Assembly (NCBI GenBank): GCA_028023455.1 | Contig: JAQFVV010006426.1 | Coordinates: 992,001 to 1,056,000 of the forward strand | From: Epiperipatus broadwayi | Lineage: Eukaryota; Onychophora; Udeonychophora; Euonychophora; Peripatidae | DNA: 64,000 nucleotides | Direction of reading: 5' to 3' | Shown here: in pieces, positions 11,501-23,500 of the stretch | Position numbering within the stretch: the stretch's first letter is position 1 | How the letters are laid out: each line of letters starts with the position of its first letter | The notes under the pieces: model-generated | The model's database searches: none | Seen by the model: only the letters and a program-made list of their open reading frames with translations | Told to the model about the DNA's origin: nothing | Position numbers and translations under genes: made by a program

Positions 11501-14500
11501 CAACAGACTAATCAATAACACAAAAGATCGATTAACTCTCGTTCAAACTCCGCAAGTCTACAATATCTTATGCTCTGACAAACTAGATTATCTCTACATA
11601 AATACTCATATACTAAGGCACAATCCGATCCAACACACAATTCCATTTTCGCATAGCACCAAAAGCTTGCAAAACATCCATGCGAATTGCAAATAATCAG
11701 ATTAGTCTGCAGAGATAGAAATGATTTGAGAAGATAAAAGAGGCCTGCTTTATCGCAATAGGCAGCAATGCCATTAACAGAAAGGAAACATATTATTCTA
11801 TATCCAGTAAATGGAATACTTGAACTTTGCATAGATTTGCATAACATTAGACAATCAGTTACTTCACAAAGAGCTATGATTATGAAAGCCATAACTCTCG
11901 AAAGCGTTCAGCCTATGATTTAATAAGATATTAAATATTAGCTTTGTATTTATGTGTTTATAGCGCTAGTATTGAATTACAGAACATTAACCAAACACAC
12001 AAAGTTTAAAATTAAGTTTATATTCCACCTTTTGAGAAAATGCATTAAACATTAATCTTTTTAACATTTATGTTTAAACCTACTTTTTTATTTTCATCTG
12101 ACAACTCTAGCAACATTTCTTGAAACTTTAAAGCATTATTTGCAAAAATTACATCATCTGCAAAATCTAGATGACTTAAATAATCTAATTTATTTTTATT
12201 TCTTTAGCTTCCCATTTTAATTCACAAAATACTGCATGCAAAACTTTTTATATATATATAAGAGAAATGTTTACTAAAATATGAAATTTTTCCGAAATAA
12301 GCAATATATATGCAAAAAAAAAAAAAAAAAGAATGAAAGCCAAGGTTTTTTTTTTAACAAGGACTATTGTGTCCATCACCATCTATAGTTTCCTTGTAGG
12401 TATAAATAATTAAATAAAGAAAACAATTAAAGGTCATCTCTTTAATAAAATATATTTTATTCTTTTGAATGAATCTGAAATAAGTGAAACATTTATTAAT
12501 TAAATTTAAAAAAATAAGTTATTTTATTTAAATTATTATTGTTGAATGATAACAATGCCTTATTGGGATTAGAAGAGTTGCATATTCACAAACTAGTATT
12601 TAAAGAAAGGAAAAAACTGTTTTGTGTTACCATAGCTATAGAAATAATTTTAGCAAAAACACAGACTTTTTTTTGCTTAAAAATTTGTGTTTATTTTACT
12701 TTACTTTTGTAAATATATTCGTGTCATAAAGGAAAGAAATATGCACTGTGGATAAAACAACCTAAAGGGGGCGCATGAGCTCCTTCATTTGGTATCTTGA
12801 TGATTAAAATGAAATGGAGATCACAAACACTATGCTGACTCCATAGAGCTAAGATCATTGAATTCACCATGGATTGTAATATCAACAAAAATCATAATTG
12901 TTATCATCTAATGATTCATATTGCTTATGGATCCCTATATTTGTATTTTTGCTAACAAAAAGATATCAAAGGAAATATTGTTGAATAATGGAATATAAGT
13001 CATATATATGCAAAAATGTAGTAATGAATGCTAATAAAAATCTTTTAAATTACTGCTGTCAAATAAGTCCACTTTTTTCAGAAAAAAAGAAATAGTTTAA
13101 AAAGCATAATGATAACTTTAGTGATAAAACATTTATTAAAGTCTTCTTTTTTTTTTACTAATAATTTTCATTAATAGTCTTACTTATCATTCGATAATTT
13201 TTAAAGATATGAGAAATATAAATTTTTTTTTTTTTTAAAAAGTAACAATATTAAAAACCTTTATTATTTTGTTTCCTTATATTGTAAGAAAGAGTTTATC
13301 TTTAACCCTTTTATGACTGAATGCTTTAATAATTTAAAATATATATCGTATCTATTAATTGCAATCTTAAAGTGGGGGAGGGGGATAAATTATATAAAAA
13401 AAAGGGTTGTTTTCTCTTAGCATGTTGAAACCGCTTGAGGGTGTAATTTCTATGTAAACAAACAGAATTATAATGTTACCGGGCCGTCGTTCTTTTTTTT
13501 TTTTTCAACTTTATATTGCTTTTTTTGATTTACAATAAAATCATAAATAATGAAATTAATCTAAAATAAATAAAAAATAAATTGGATAAACCTTTTTTTT
13601 TTAATTTTTATTTTCTAAAATGAAATTTTGTAATTTTAACAAGAATAAAAACAATATCATGGCGACGCAAATCAAATTTTAACATGAAGAAAAATAAATA
13701 ATTTCTCCAAAACAAAAACATTGTGGCTACGCAAATAAAATTGTTAATTTTAACAAGAATAAAAAGAAATAATTTCCCCCAAAACAACATCGTGGCCATG
13801 CAAATATAATTTGTAATTTTAATAAGAATAAAAAGAAAGAATTTATTCAAAACAACATCATGGCCAAAAATAAAGCTGGTATTTTCGATTAGTCTCGCGA
13901 TTTATCTCACGCAAACGTGAATTTTAGCGTGATTTCATAAAAATCACACTTACACCCCCCCTTTGACAATTGATTAAAGTGTCACCCTTGTCTAGAGAAG
14001 TGGGGCAAAGTTTCCACAATTTTTATTAACTCATACTTCATCATTGGATTTGGAAAATAATGACTTGGGCATGCAAATTTGAAAACTTTTGATAGTCTCA
14101 ATTACAGACACCCTCACAAAATACCGTAGCGAAATTTAAAATGGGATTGTTCGTAGAAACTGTGTAACACAAAGTACACCGTAAGCAGCAGAATAAACAT
14201 CCTACTTCTGTGCTGTAAATACCTGTACAGAAATGTTAATAATGGGATTGTTCGTATAAACTGCGGCAGAATAATATGTCCTATTTCTGTGCTGTAGCAT
14301 AGAAATAGCATAGCTAAATTTAAAATGGGATTGTTCATATAAATTGCATAACACAAAGTTCACAATAAGTGGCGGCGTCCTCTGCGGCAGAATAAACGTC
14401 CTATTTCCTGCTGTAGCATAGAAATAGACAGTCAGACAAGTAAACAGACTATTTCTATGCTTAACCATTGGAATAGAACGTTATATAGCTGAGCGGCCAC

Positions 14501-17500
14501 TTAAACGGCATATTTTTGTGCATTTGCATAGAAATTACGCCCTCAAATGGTTTCAACACGCTAAGAGAAAACAACCAAAAAAAGATAGGATATTAGATTG
14601 CAATTGGTAAATTAGAATTATCTTTATTTTAAACATCTCAATGAATTAATGTTTATTTCAATAAATTTATATCATTAACCTAAGTACTTTGATTTGCCTA
14701 TTGCATAAACCATTATAAAATTATTTTATTACACATTTTATTTTACAATTAAGATAATTCATTGTAGATCCAATACTATACTTTATCATCAAGTAAGTCA
14801 TCATTTATTGAATGTAATCTTCTTTGCCAAGCGAGATACTCATGCTCTGAACCACTGGCACCATACAAATTCACAAGTCCATTGTAAATATTAAATTTAA
14901 ATTGCCATAGAGCCATTTGTAAAACAACATATTTATTTGTCTATTTTTAGATATATTTTAGTTGCCTAAGTACAATATTTATGTAAAATATTTTAGAGTG
15001 CTCAAATATTTAGTGCATAAGTGGAGAAAATTACTTAGTTCATGATTTTATTTATTATATGTAGTTGCCCAAATCTATAAGGCACTTGCAAGCCAGATAG
15101 CCCTGCTCAGTTATATTTTTTTATATTCATGATTACCCAAATCTGCAAGCTATTGCAGTGAATAGTACTTATTTTACCGTTACATTTTGGCAGTCTTTAT
15201 TAGTTTTCCTTTACATTTTGGCTCATTCAACAAGGAAATTCTGCTATTCATGAGACAATGTTGCCTCCCTAGTCTTGTTCTTATGTTTTAGAATAGTTTA
15301 CCGTCACAATATATATATGTCAATTTACAATAATACTATTTAAATAATTAATTTGTAATAAAAAATATGAGGATCATTAAACAATATATATATTTATAAG
15401 AGTACCTGAAAACTGAATAAACAACATTTAAATTATATGCTCTAATTGGACCTTCATAGTCAGCATTAAAATTAATGGTTCCAATAAAACAATGCCAAAA
15501 GCTAACAAAAATATACAAAAAGGATCACTTTAAAATTTTGTTAATTCACTTCAATCTCTTCAGATTTGTCTTAATTAACAAAAAAATTCTAAGTATTAAA
15601 AATAACTATTCAATTCATCCTGAGTAAACTTCTAAATTTCTTCAAGTATTAATACAGACTCCATAAAACAACCATATAATCACTTTTCACAAAATTTATT
15701 TAAATATTCCTGCAACCAATAATATTTCAATGACCAATAATTTTTGTAAATTTTAACACTATTAAAACAATCAAACAAAAAAAAATCTACTTACAGAGGA
15801 AATGAATAATCCTCATTTAACAATTATAAGGAACCAAAATATTGTTATATATAAAAAATTAAACTGCCTTAATATTTTGCAAAATTCTTTAAAAGTTTAT
15901 AATATACCAGTGCTGAGAACTTCCCACATTCCATATGAAATTATCTTTATTACATTTTTCTTGAGAAAAGCATTTACTGACACTCATTAATTCATAAACT
16001 TTCATGGTTCTTTAGATGTAAGCTCAAGATAATATATTTTTTCATCCAGCCATCATATTCAGATTATCTCAATGTTATGTTGCAAGCAGATTGGCTTGAT
16101 AATCTTAATCTCACATCCATGCTTCAAACCCTACTTTCTTGAAAATAGTTTATGAAACAATAAAAGACTACTGGATTGAAGAGAAAAATAATTCTACTTC
16201 TCAAAATTGTCTAAAGATTTTAGTGCTATTGTTTTCAGCAAAATTATTCATTCTATAATACACATTATTATCAATATATTACAGAAATCCACACCACATT
16301 AATTAAAATGACATACTGCATGAAATAGTGATTATAAAATCCAGCAAACAACTTGTAGTTCTATCTTAAGCTCAAAACAAATAAAAAAAAATTGATGATA
16401 CGTCATTCATAATTTTTTGGACAGATCCCTATATAGATATTTGAGACCATATAAAATCAAATTGTTTTCATTAACTGACCTGACTCTGCAGGCACACATG
16501 TAATTGGTTTAATAAACTGGACAACAAGTATACATTTAATAAATCCATCCTCACAAGTTATTGTTTGCTTCAAACATAAAAAAAAAAAAAAAAAAAACCC
16601 AACAACTTCATAGTAGCTATTCGATAATAATTTAAACTTGATATAGACTCCATACATGAAATAAATAATAATGAAAACAACTTATCTAATACCACTGACC
16701 TTGGAGCTGTTACCACGTGATGATGATCTTGATTAATTATATTTTATTGCATCAAACATTTTAAAACTGTCTCTGAGACCACTAGTCTTTTTTTGTTAGG
16801 TTTAGCCTCTGATATGAAAAAAAAACAATATCTCATCAAATACTTAATGAAATCTATCCAGTGATAAATGTCAAATTCAAATGTCCAAATGAAAACCTGT
16901 TTCACCTTCTCCAGATAATTGCAAAAAAAAAAAAAGAATAAGGAAACCAATAATATATTATGACACCATCATAATTAATTAATGAACACTAACAATTCTG
17001 GTTCCAAAATAAGTACCTAATTAACTTTAATATTAAATAATTCTTAGCATTACAGAGACTGAACAAAGCCTAAACTCACATATCTCAAGAACATCTATAT
17101 TAAAAATAAAATTAATATATATATATATTTGTATAAATGTCATTTTTGATATTGTTTTCATTACCAATGATGAAATTAACAGGTTTTATAGTATATTCTA
17201 CTCTTGTATTGCCATTACAATATCTTGTTCTTCATGTAAAAATATATATGTCCAATATATTGTTCTGATAAAACTCAAGGTATTGTAATATCTTTAAAAT
17301 CAGTTAAGTTATTTAATTAAAAAACCAAGCAAGAGTAAGAGATTTCAATTTGATGTCAGCAAACTTCCTGCTTATCTGAGAAAATGATCTTGATTTACTA
17401 ATGCAAACAATAATTTCACAACTCTCATATTATGCATAGTCATTTGGGAACAGGATATACCATATTAACTGATTGTATTCTGTTTTCTCGCGACGTCAAG

Positions 17501-20500
17501 GGAAAAATTTGTTATATTCATCCTTGTTCAGTTGACTGAGTATAACATGATTTACCTTCTAGTAAACCCAATGTAAATGAAACTATGATGAAGAATACAA
17601 TCTTGAGATACAACTTATTATAGATTGTTTCATGCATACTGATCACTGATATTACCATGAAAACCCTCCATTCTTTCCATCTATTCAAAGATGACTCTAT
17701 ATAAATTGCAATAGTAATATTGTATATCAAAAAGTTATCAAATGTTGTATCAAAAACTTATGAAAAAATAGCTGATAAATTTGATGACATATTCATTAAC
17801 ATTACAATAATATATTGGATCTCTAACATATTTCAGGATATTTACATTTAAAGAATTAAAAATTTAAGTCTCACTTTGCAGTTACTCATATACATAACAA
17901 TGGATTATCATAATCGTTGATGTTAATGCTTTTTCCTAATTAGCAATCAAGTATACCAGATCATCATGTAACACTCTAAATCCAAATTTACATAGATAAT
18001 ATCTATAATTGATTCGATAACCTGCCATCTCCCTTGGTCACTGAAACTTGTCAACAATAAAAAAACTCCACCACTAACCTTGCATCAATACATAAAATCT
18101 TACTAATTTAGTGCCTACTTCATACAAATATACAACTTTCTTTCAAAAGAATACTAACATTTTGGCATCTAATCAAATATTTTTCTAAGTCATAGGATGA
18201 AATGCAATCTCCATCATTATTTAAATTGCTATCTTACTTCCATAAAGACATATATGAAAAATATATTTGCCATGATTTTCCTCTGCACAATCAAACATAC
18301 TGTAATACCAAAACCAAACAATAACTATGCACTTTTATTAAAAGAAGAGCATAAATTACAATATCATTCACTTCAGAAAATTTTACTTACTTGTCCATGA
18401 GCCATGGCCCCTACAACAAAAACAATTGGGTCTTCAGTTGGTACTAATGTTTTAGGATGAATACACTTAGAGGCATGGAATGAAGTAGCAATCTTCTTAC
18501 AGCCAACAGGAAGATGATCTGATATAGGGTTTTTAATAATCTTAAAGAAAAAAAAAATTAGTTATTATAATCCATCACTTCCTTAAACATATAGAATTTT
18601 GCTATGAAATTAATTAAAAAGATAATTTTTAATAAAGAAAATTCATGTATTAGGTTGAGGTAATTTTACTCTTGGAGTACTTTCACCAAATAGTAACATT
18701 TAATTATCTTCTAAATGTGACTTGCAAATTTTAATTTGTATTATTATTTCAAGAGTTTTAGAAGCATCATAAACAAAATTAATAAACAATACTTCTTCAC
18801 ATCTTCTCTTTTTTATAAACTTGTTTTATTTTAAATTTGACTACTTCAATAGAATCAATCATCATCTCACATCAGAAAGTCTTTCCATTATCTAGAAACT
18901 ACAGCAATTACTCATTCTTACATTTCAAATAAATGGTTTCAATATCTGCAATCTTATATATAAAATATAACCGAGAGCTGCTTATAATTTTTAAAAATAT
19001 AACATGAATATAAAGAGATGGAGATTATATCATGCCCTTACATTGAGAATATTAGATATATTTGAACTTTATTAAATTTAAATTCTATATTTAAGATTAT
19101 TGAAAAATGATTGTTGTGAACAAGTGCTTGATAAAAACATTGCACTTATAAACTAATTGTAATATATTGTGACACCACAAAACATCACTCGGTCCGCAAA
19201 ATTTCGAAGATTACCTAAGTTATGGAAAGGAGTTGCAGTAGCAGAGTTAACATATGGTAATGATGCATTATATGTTAGTAAAGAGGTATTAAATTACTTA
19301 GAAAAAGTTCAAAGTGAAGTAGGAAGACATGCATTGGATGCAGATGTATGGACAGCAAGGGAGGCAATTCAAGGAGAAATGGGATGGTCAAGTTTTCATA
19401 TGAGATGCAAAAAATAAAATGAAAATGTTTGGTAGTTTGCAGTTTATGGATAATAAAAGGATAGTCAAAATAGTATTTAATTGGGTTGTGAGTAAAGGGC
19501 AGGTAACAAGATGGGTGAGAAAAGTAATGCGGTATGCAAAAGATTTGGATTAAGAATTTATATCAGTATATTTGTACAAAAGATGGGATGATTGTGTTAA
19601 GAAGATTGTTGAGTGTTGTAGTAGTAAGGAATGGGGTAAAAGAATAGATTTATTAATAAAGAATAGGGAGTTAGAGAGATGGAGAAATAGTATGGAGAGT
19701 AAAAAGAGTTTAAATATATACAGAAATAAAAAGAATATTAGGTGTGAGTTAATATATGATAATAGTAAGGAAAGTAGTTTATTATTTAAAGAATATACAT
19801 ATAAATGGAAAAAAATGGGTGATTTATTTTGTAAATTATGTAAGGAAGGAATAGAAAATATTAGGCATTTGTTAAGTGAATGTAAATGCTTGAAAACAGA
19901 AAGGGTACATATAATGAAGTTATGGAAGAATAAATATTAAAAAAGTGATTATACAGAAAGTGAATTATTGGTTTTCATGCTGGGTTTGGGAAAAGATAAA
20001 GGGGATTTAGATATAAGGGTTATAGAGTTGACAAAGATTATGTTGTGGAAATGGGATGGAGCAGAATATGGGAAAATTTAGAGTGGGGAATGGAAAATAA
20101 AGTGGCTAACAGGTTTATCTGGGCATAATTGCTGAGATATTCTTGACTTCGTTTAAGGAGAAGCCACAATACATCACATCACGTAAAAGGTTTATGGTTA
20201 TGTAGTCAGTGTGTAAATGTGATAAAAGAGGTGAGAAAGTAGTTTTTAAGTGTAGATAGTCTAAAGAGAAAGACAGGGGAAAGGGAGCAAAATGTAGTTA
20301 AGGAGGATAGGATAGAGTATGGTTTTAGTGGAGTGTCAGGAAATATGAGTGGAGAAAGTAGTATTGCAATGGAAATGATTAGTCAAAGAATAAGTAAGAT
20401 AGAGGAAGAAGTGAAGGATGTAGAAGTAAAATTAAAATTATTAGAGATAAAACGTGAGAATATAAAGGAATTATTGAGTAGGAATGATAAGCAAGAAATA

Positions 20501-23500
20501 GATAAGGAGGGCCAGAAGGTGGTAGAAAATGTTATGGATGGAGTAGAGAAAGTAGACTATGAGACAGTATTGATAGGAGATTCACTAATTAGAGAATGTG
20601 GGGATATAATTGCAAGGAAAAATAGAAACAGGTATGTAAAAATGTTTGCTTGGAGCTAGAATTAGGGATGTAGCAGATAAAGTAAAAAAGCAAGGTAGTA
20701 AAAATGTGCATGCTATGGTAGGGACTAATAATTTGTCAGAATCATCAGAGTAATGGATGAATATGTAGATTTGATTAAGAATTTGAGTAAGATTAAAGGA
20801 AGAGTAGTTGGATTATTACCAAGATTTGACAAAAGGTATTTGTTAGATAGGGCATGTTCTATAAATGAGAGATTGAAAAATTGTGTGAGAGAAATAATGT
20901 TATGTTTGTGGATGTGTGAGATATTTTCATTGGAAAGAGGGAGTTATATAGTAAAGATGGATTGCATTTAGGAAAACAAGGAAGTGAAGTTTTAAGGAGT
21001 CTGATTTATAAAGAATAAATTTCGAGAAGCTTATAAAGTGGGGTGGGATTTTAAATTGCAATATTATCAAAAAGAAGAAGAATGAATGGAATGTAAGAAA
21101 TAAGCAAAAGGAATTTGATTTAGATATAAGTATAGATATGGAGAAGGAATGGGTCTGTAAAACTAATGGTAAGAAAGTTATTTATAAATGTACTGGAGAA
21201 GAAATAATTTATAAAAGAGTAGTTAGGAAAGAAGAAATTATTAAAATTGGGTATTTGAATATGCAAGGTGATAGGAGACCAGAAAAGTGGATGGAATTAA
21301 ATAAAGTAATTGAAAATGAAGAGTTTGAGGTATTAGCAGTAGTGGAAAGCCATCTAAGAGAAGAAAATATTCTGAAACATTTAGTATGACAGGGTATAAA
21401 TAGAAAAGAAAAAAGGGGTGGTGGTATAGGTGTTATATCAAAAAAATATTTAAATATTGTTAGATGTTAAAAACATGTGGGTTGAAATAAGGTTGGGTAG
21501 ACAAAAATTGATGGTAGCTATAGTTTATATAACTGCTGGAGATAGTCAAATTATAATGGAGTGGAACAGTAGCATATATGAATGTCTAGTTAAGGATATA
21601 CAAAGTTTTAAAGAAAAGGGGAAGAGAATAACGATTATAATGGATATGAATGGACATATTGAAGAAATTGATAATATAGATAATAAAAATGGACAGCTTT
21701 TAAAGAAATTGTCAGAGAGTGAATTTGAGTATTGGAAATTTATCAAATATTTATGAGGGACAATACACATGGTCTAGAAATAATATATTTCACAAAATAG
21801 ATTATGTATTGGTAGAGAAAGAGGGAATGAATAAAGTACGGAAAATTAAGGTGTTTGATAATGAAGAGAAAGTTGAAATGGTTAATAATGTGATGGAGAA
21901 TAAAAATAAAAGTAGAAATAATAGTGAAAGATGTGGACGGAGAGTGAATGATAAGATTAAGTAGGAAGAGTATAAAATACAAGTTGAAGAAATCATGGAA
22001 GAGTTGGTTGAGGATGAGTATAAGGACTGGTGTAATGAAATAGAAAAAGTGGCAAATAGGGTTTTAGGTGAGAATATTCAGAAGAATAAATGTAATAAAA
22101 AAATGAGAATTAGTAAAAGTGTAAAAGAGAGGAAAGAAGCATACATAGAATATAAGTGTGCTATTAAGAACAAGGAAAGTGAAAAAGATATTAATGCTAA
22201 ATGGGAAAAGTACTTAGAAAAGAAGAAGTTGGATAAAATAGATAATTATAGAGAGAGAATGAAAGTGAATAGTAAATTGTTGGAAGATATTAATAAAAGT
22301 GGAAAAGATGGGAGTAAAAAATTTTGGAATTACATTAAAAGGAGAAATGTAGGGGAAAGAGAGATAGTATTACTAGATGATGAGGGAAGTGTAGCTCTAG
22401 AGAAGACCTAGAATCTTAAATAGAAACTAATATATAGAAAAGATGATAGATGTGAAGGATAGTGACAGAAAACATGAAAGCATATAGTAATGGGAATATT
22501 AGGTTTACAAAAAATGAACTGAATGAGATAGAGAAGAAATTGAAAAGTGAAAAGGCAAGAGGTTTAGATGGATGGGCAGCAGAGTTGGTAATGAATTTAG
22601 GATGTAGGGCAAAAGTAAAGTTATTATCCAGTTTTAATAAGATGGTACAGAATAGTTTTTCAGAGTAATTGGAGTAATACAACACCTAAGATTATTATTT
22701 AAAGGAAAGGGTAAGGATCATAAAAAGTTAAATAATTAAAGACCGATAGCGGTAACATTAGTTTTATATAAAGTTTTCTCATATATGGTGGCTAGAAGTT
22801 CTAAAATGGATGGAAGAGAATAATGTAGCGGGGGATATGCAAGGAGGTTTTAGATTAGATAGGCGTATAGGAGATAGTTTATTTATAGTTACACAACTTA
22901 TGGATACGAGGAATTTAGGTAGATAATTATATACGAGTTTTATAGATATAGAGAAGGCATATGATAGAGTAAATAGAAATAGATTATGGATAAGTTTAGC
23001 AAATTTGGGAATAGATGAAGCTTTAGTGGATATTATTAAGAAATTATATGAAAATAATTACTATATATATCAATTAGGGAATATAGAATCAGTTAAAGTT
23101 AAACATGGGTGCATAACCTATGTCACCTATTTTGAGAGATGCAAAAAGTAAAATGAAAATGTTTGGTAGATTGCAGTTTATGGATAATAAAAGAATAGCC
23201 AAAATAGTATTTAATTGGGTTACGAGTAAAGAGCAGGCAACAAGATGGATGAGAAAGGTAATGCAAGTATGTAAAAGATTTGGATAAAGAATTTATATCA
23301 GTATATTTGTATAAAAGATGGATGATTGTGTTAGGATTGTTGAGTGTTATAGTGGTAAGGAATGGGATAAAAGAATAGATTTATTAATAAAGAATAGGGA
23401 GTTAGAGAGATGAAGAACTAGCATGAAGAGTAAAGAGTTTAAATATACATAGAAGTAAACAGAATATTAGGTGTGAATTAATATATGATAATAGTAAGGA

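Larger units (their letters stand above)
13405..14576. mobile_element. 1.17 kb non-autonomous DNA transposon with ~50 bp TIRs
   Basis: The left end GGTTGTTTTCTCTTAGCATG (from 13405) matches the reverse complement of the right end (to 14576, ...GCTAAGAGAAAACAACC). Similarity continues to about TTTCTATG, some 50 bp. AAAAAAAG flanks both ends (13397-13404 and 14577-14584), fitting an 8 bp target duplication, though it is low complexity. There is no transposase. The interior is two blocks of tandem repeats plus a short C-run. Confidence 0.85.
8589..18390 (-). other. EMG1 intron 5 (9.8 kb)
   Basis: It holds a 17-base poly-C run (8870-8886), a decayed LINE (10690-12225) interrupted by another insertion, and a terminal-inverted-repeat element (13405-14576). 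From 14950 to 18390 I see only A+T-rich DNA. Confidence 0.9.

Noticed and set aside
16457-16950. Two minus-strand frames of 66-68 codons
   Set aside because: Both are held open by poly-A tracts read as poly-Phe, with no motif.
21546-21996. Minus-strand open frames over the LINE
   Set aside because: They are shadows of the purine-rich plus-strand LINE coding sequence.
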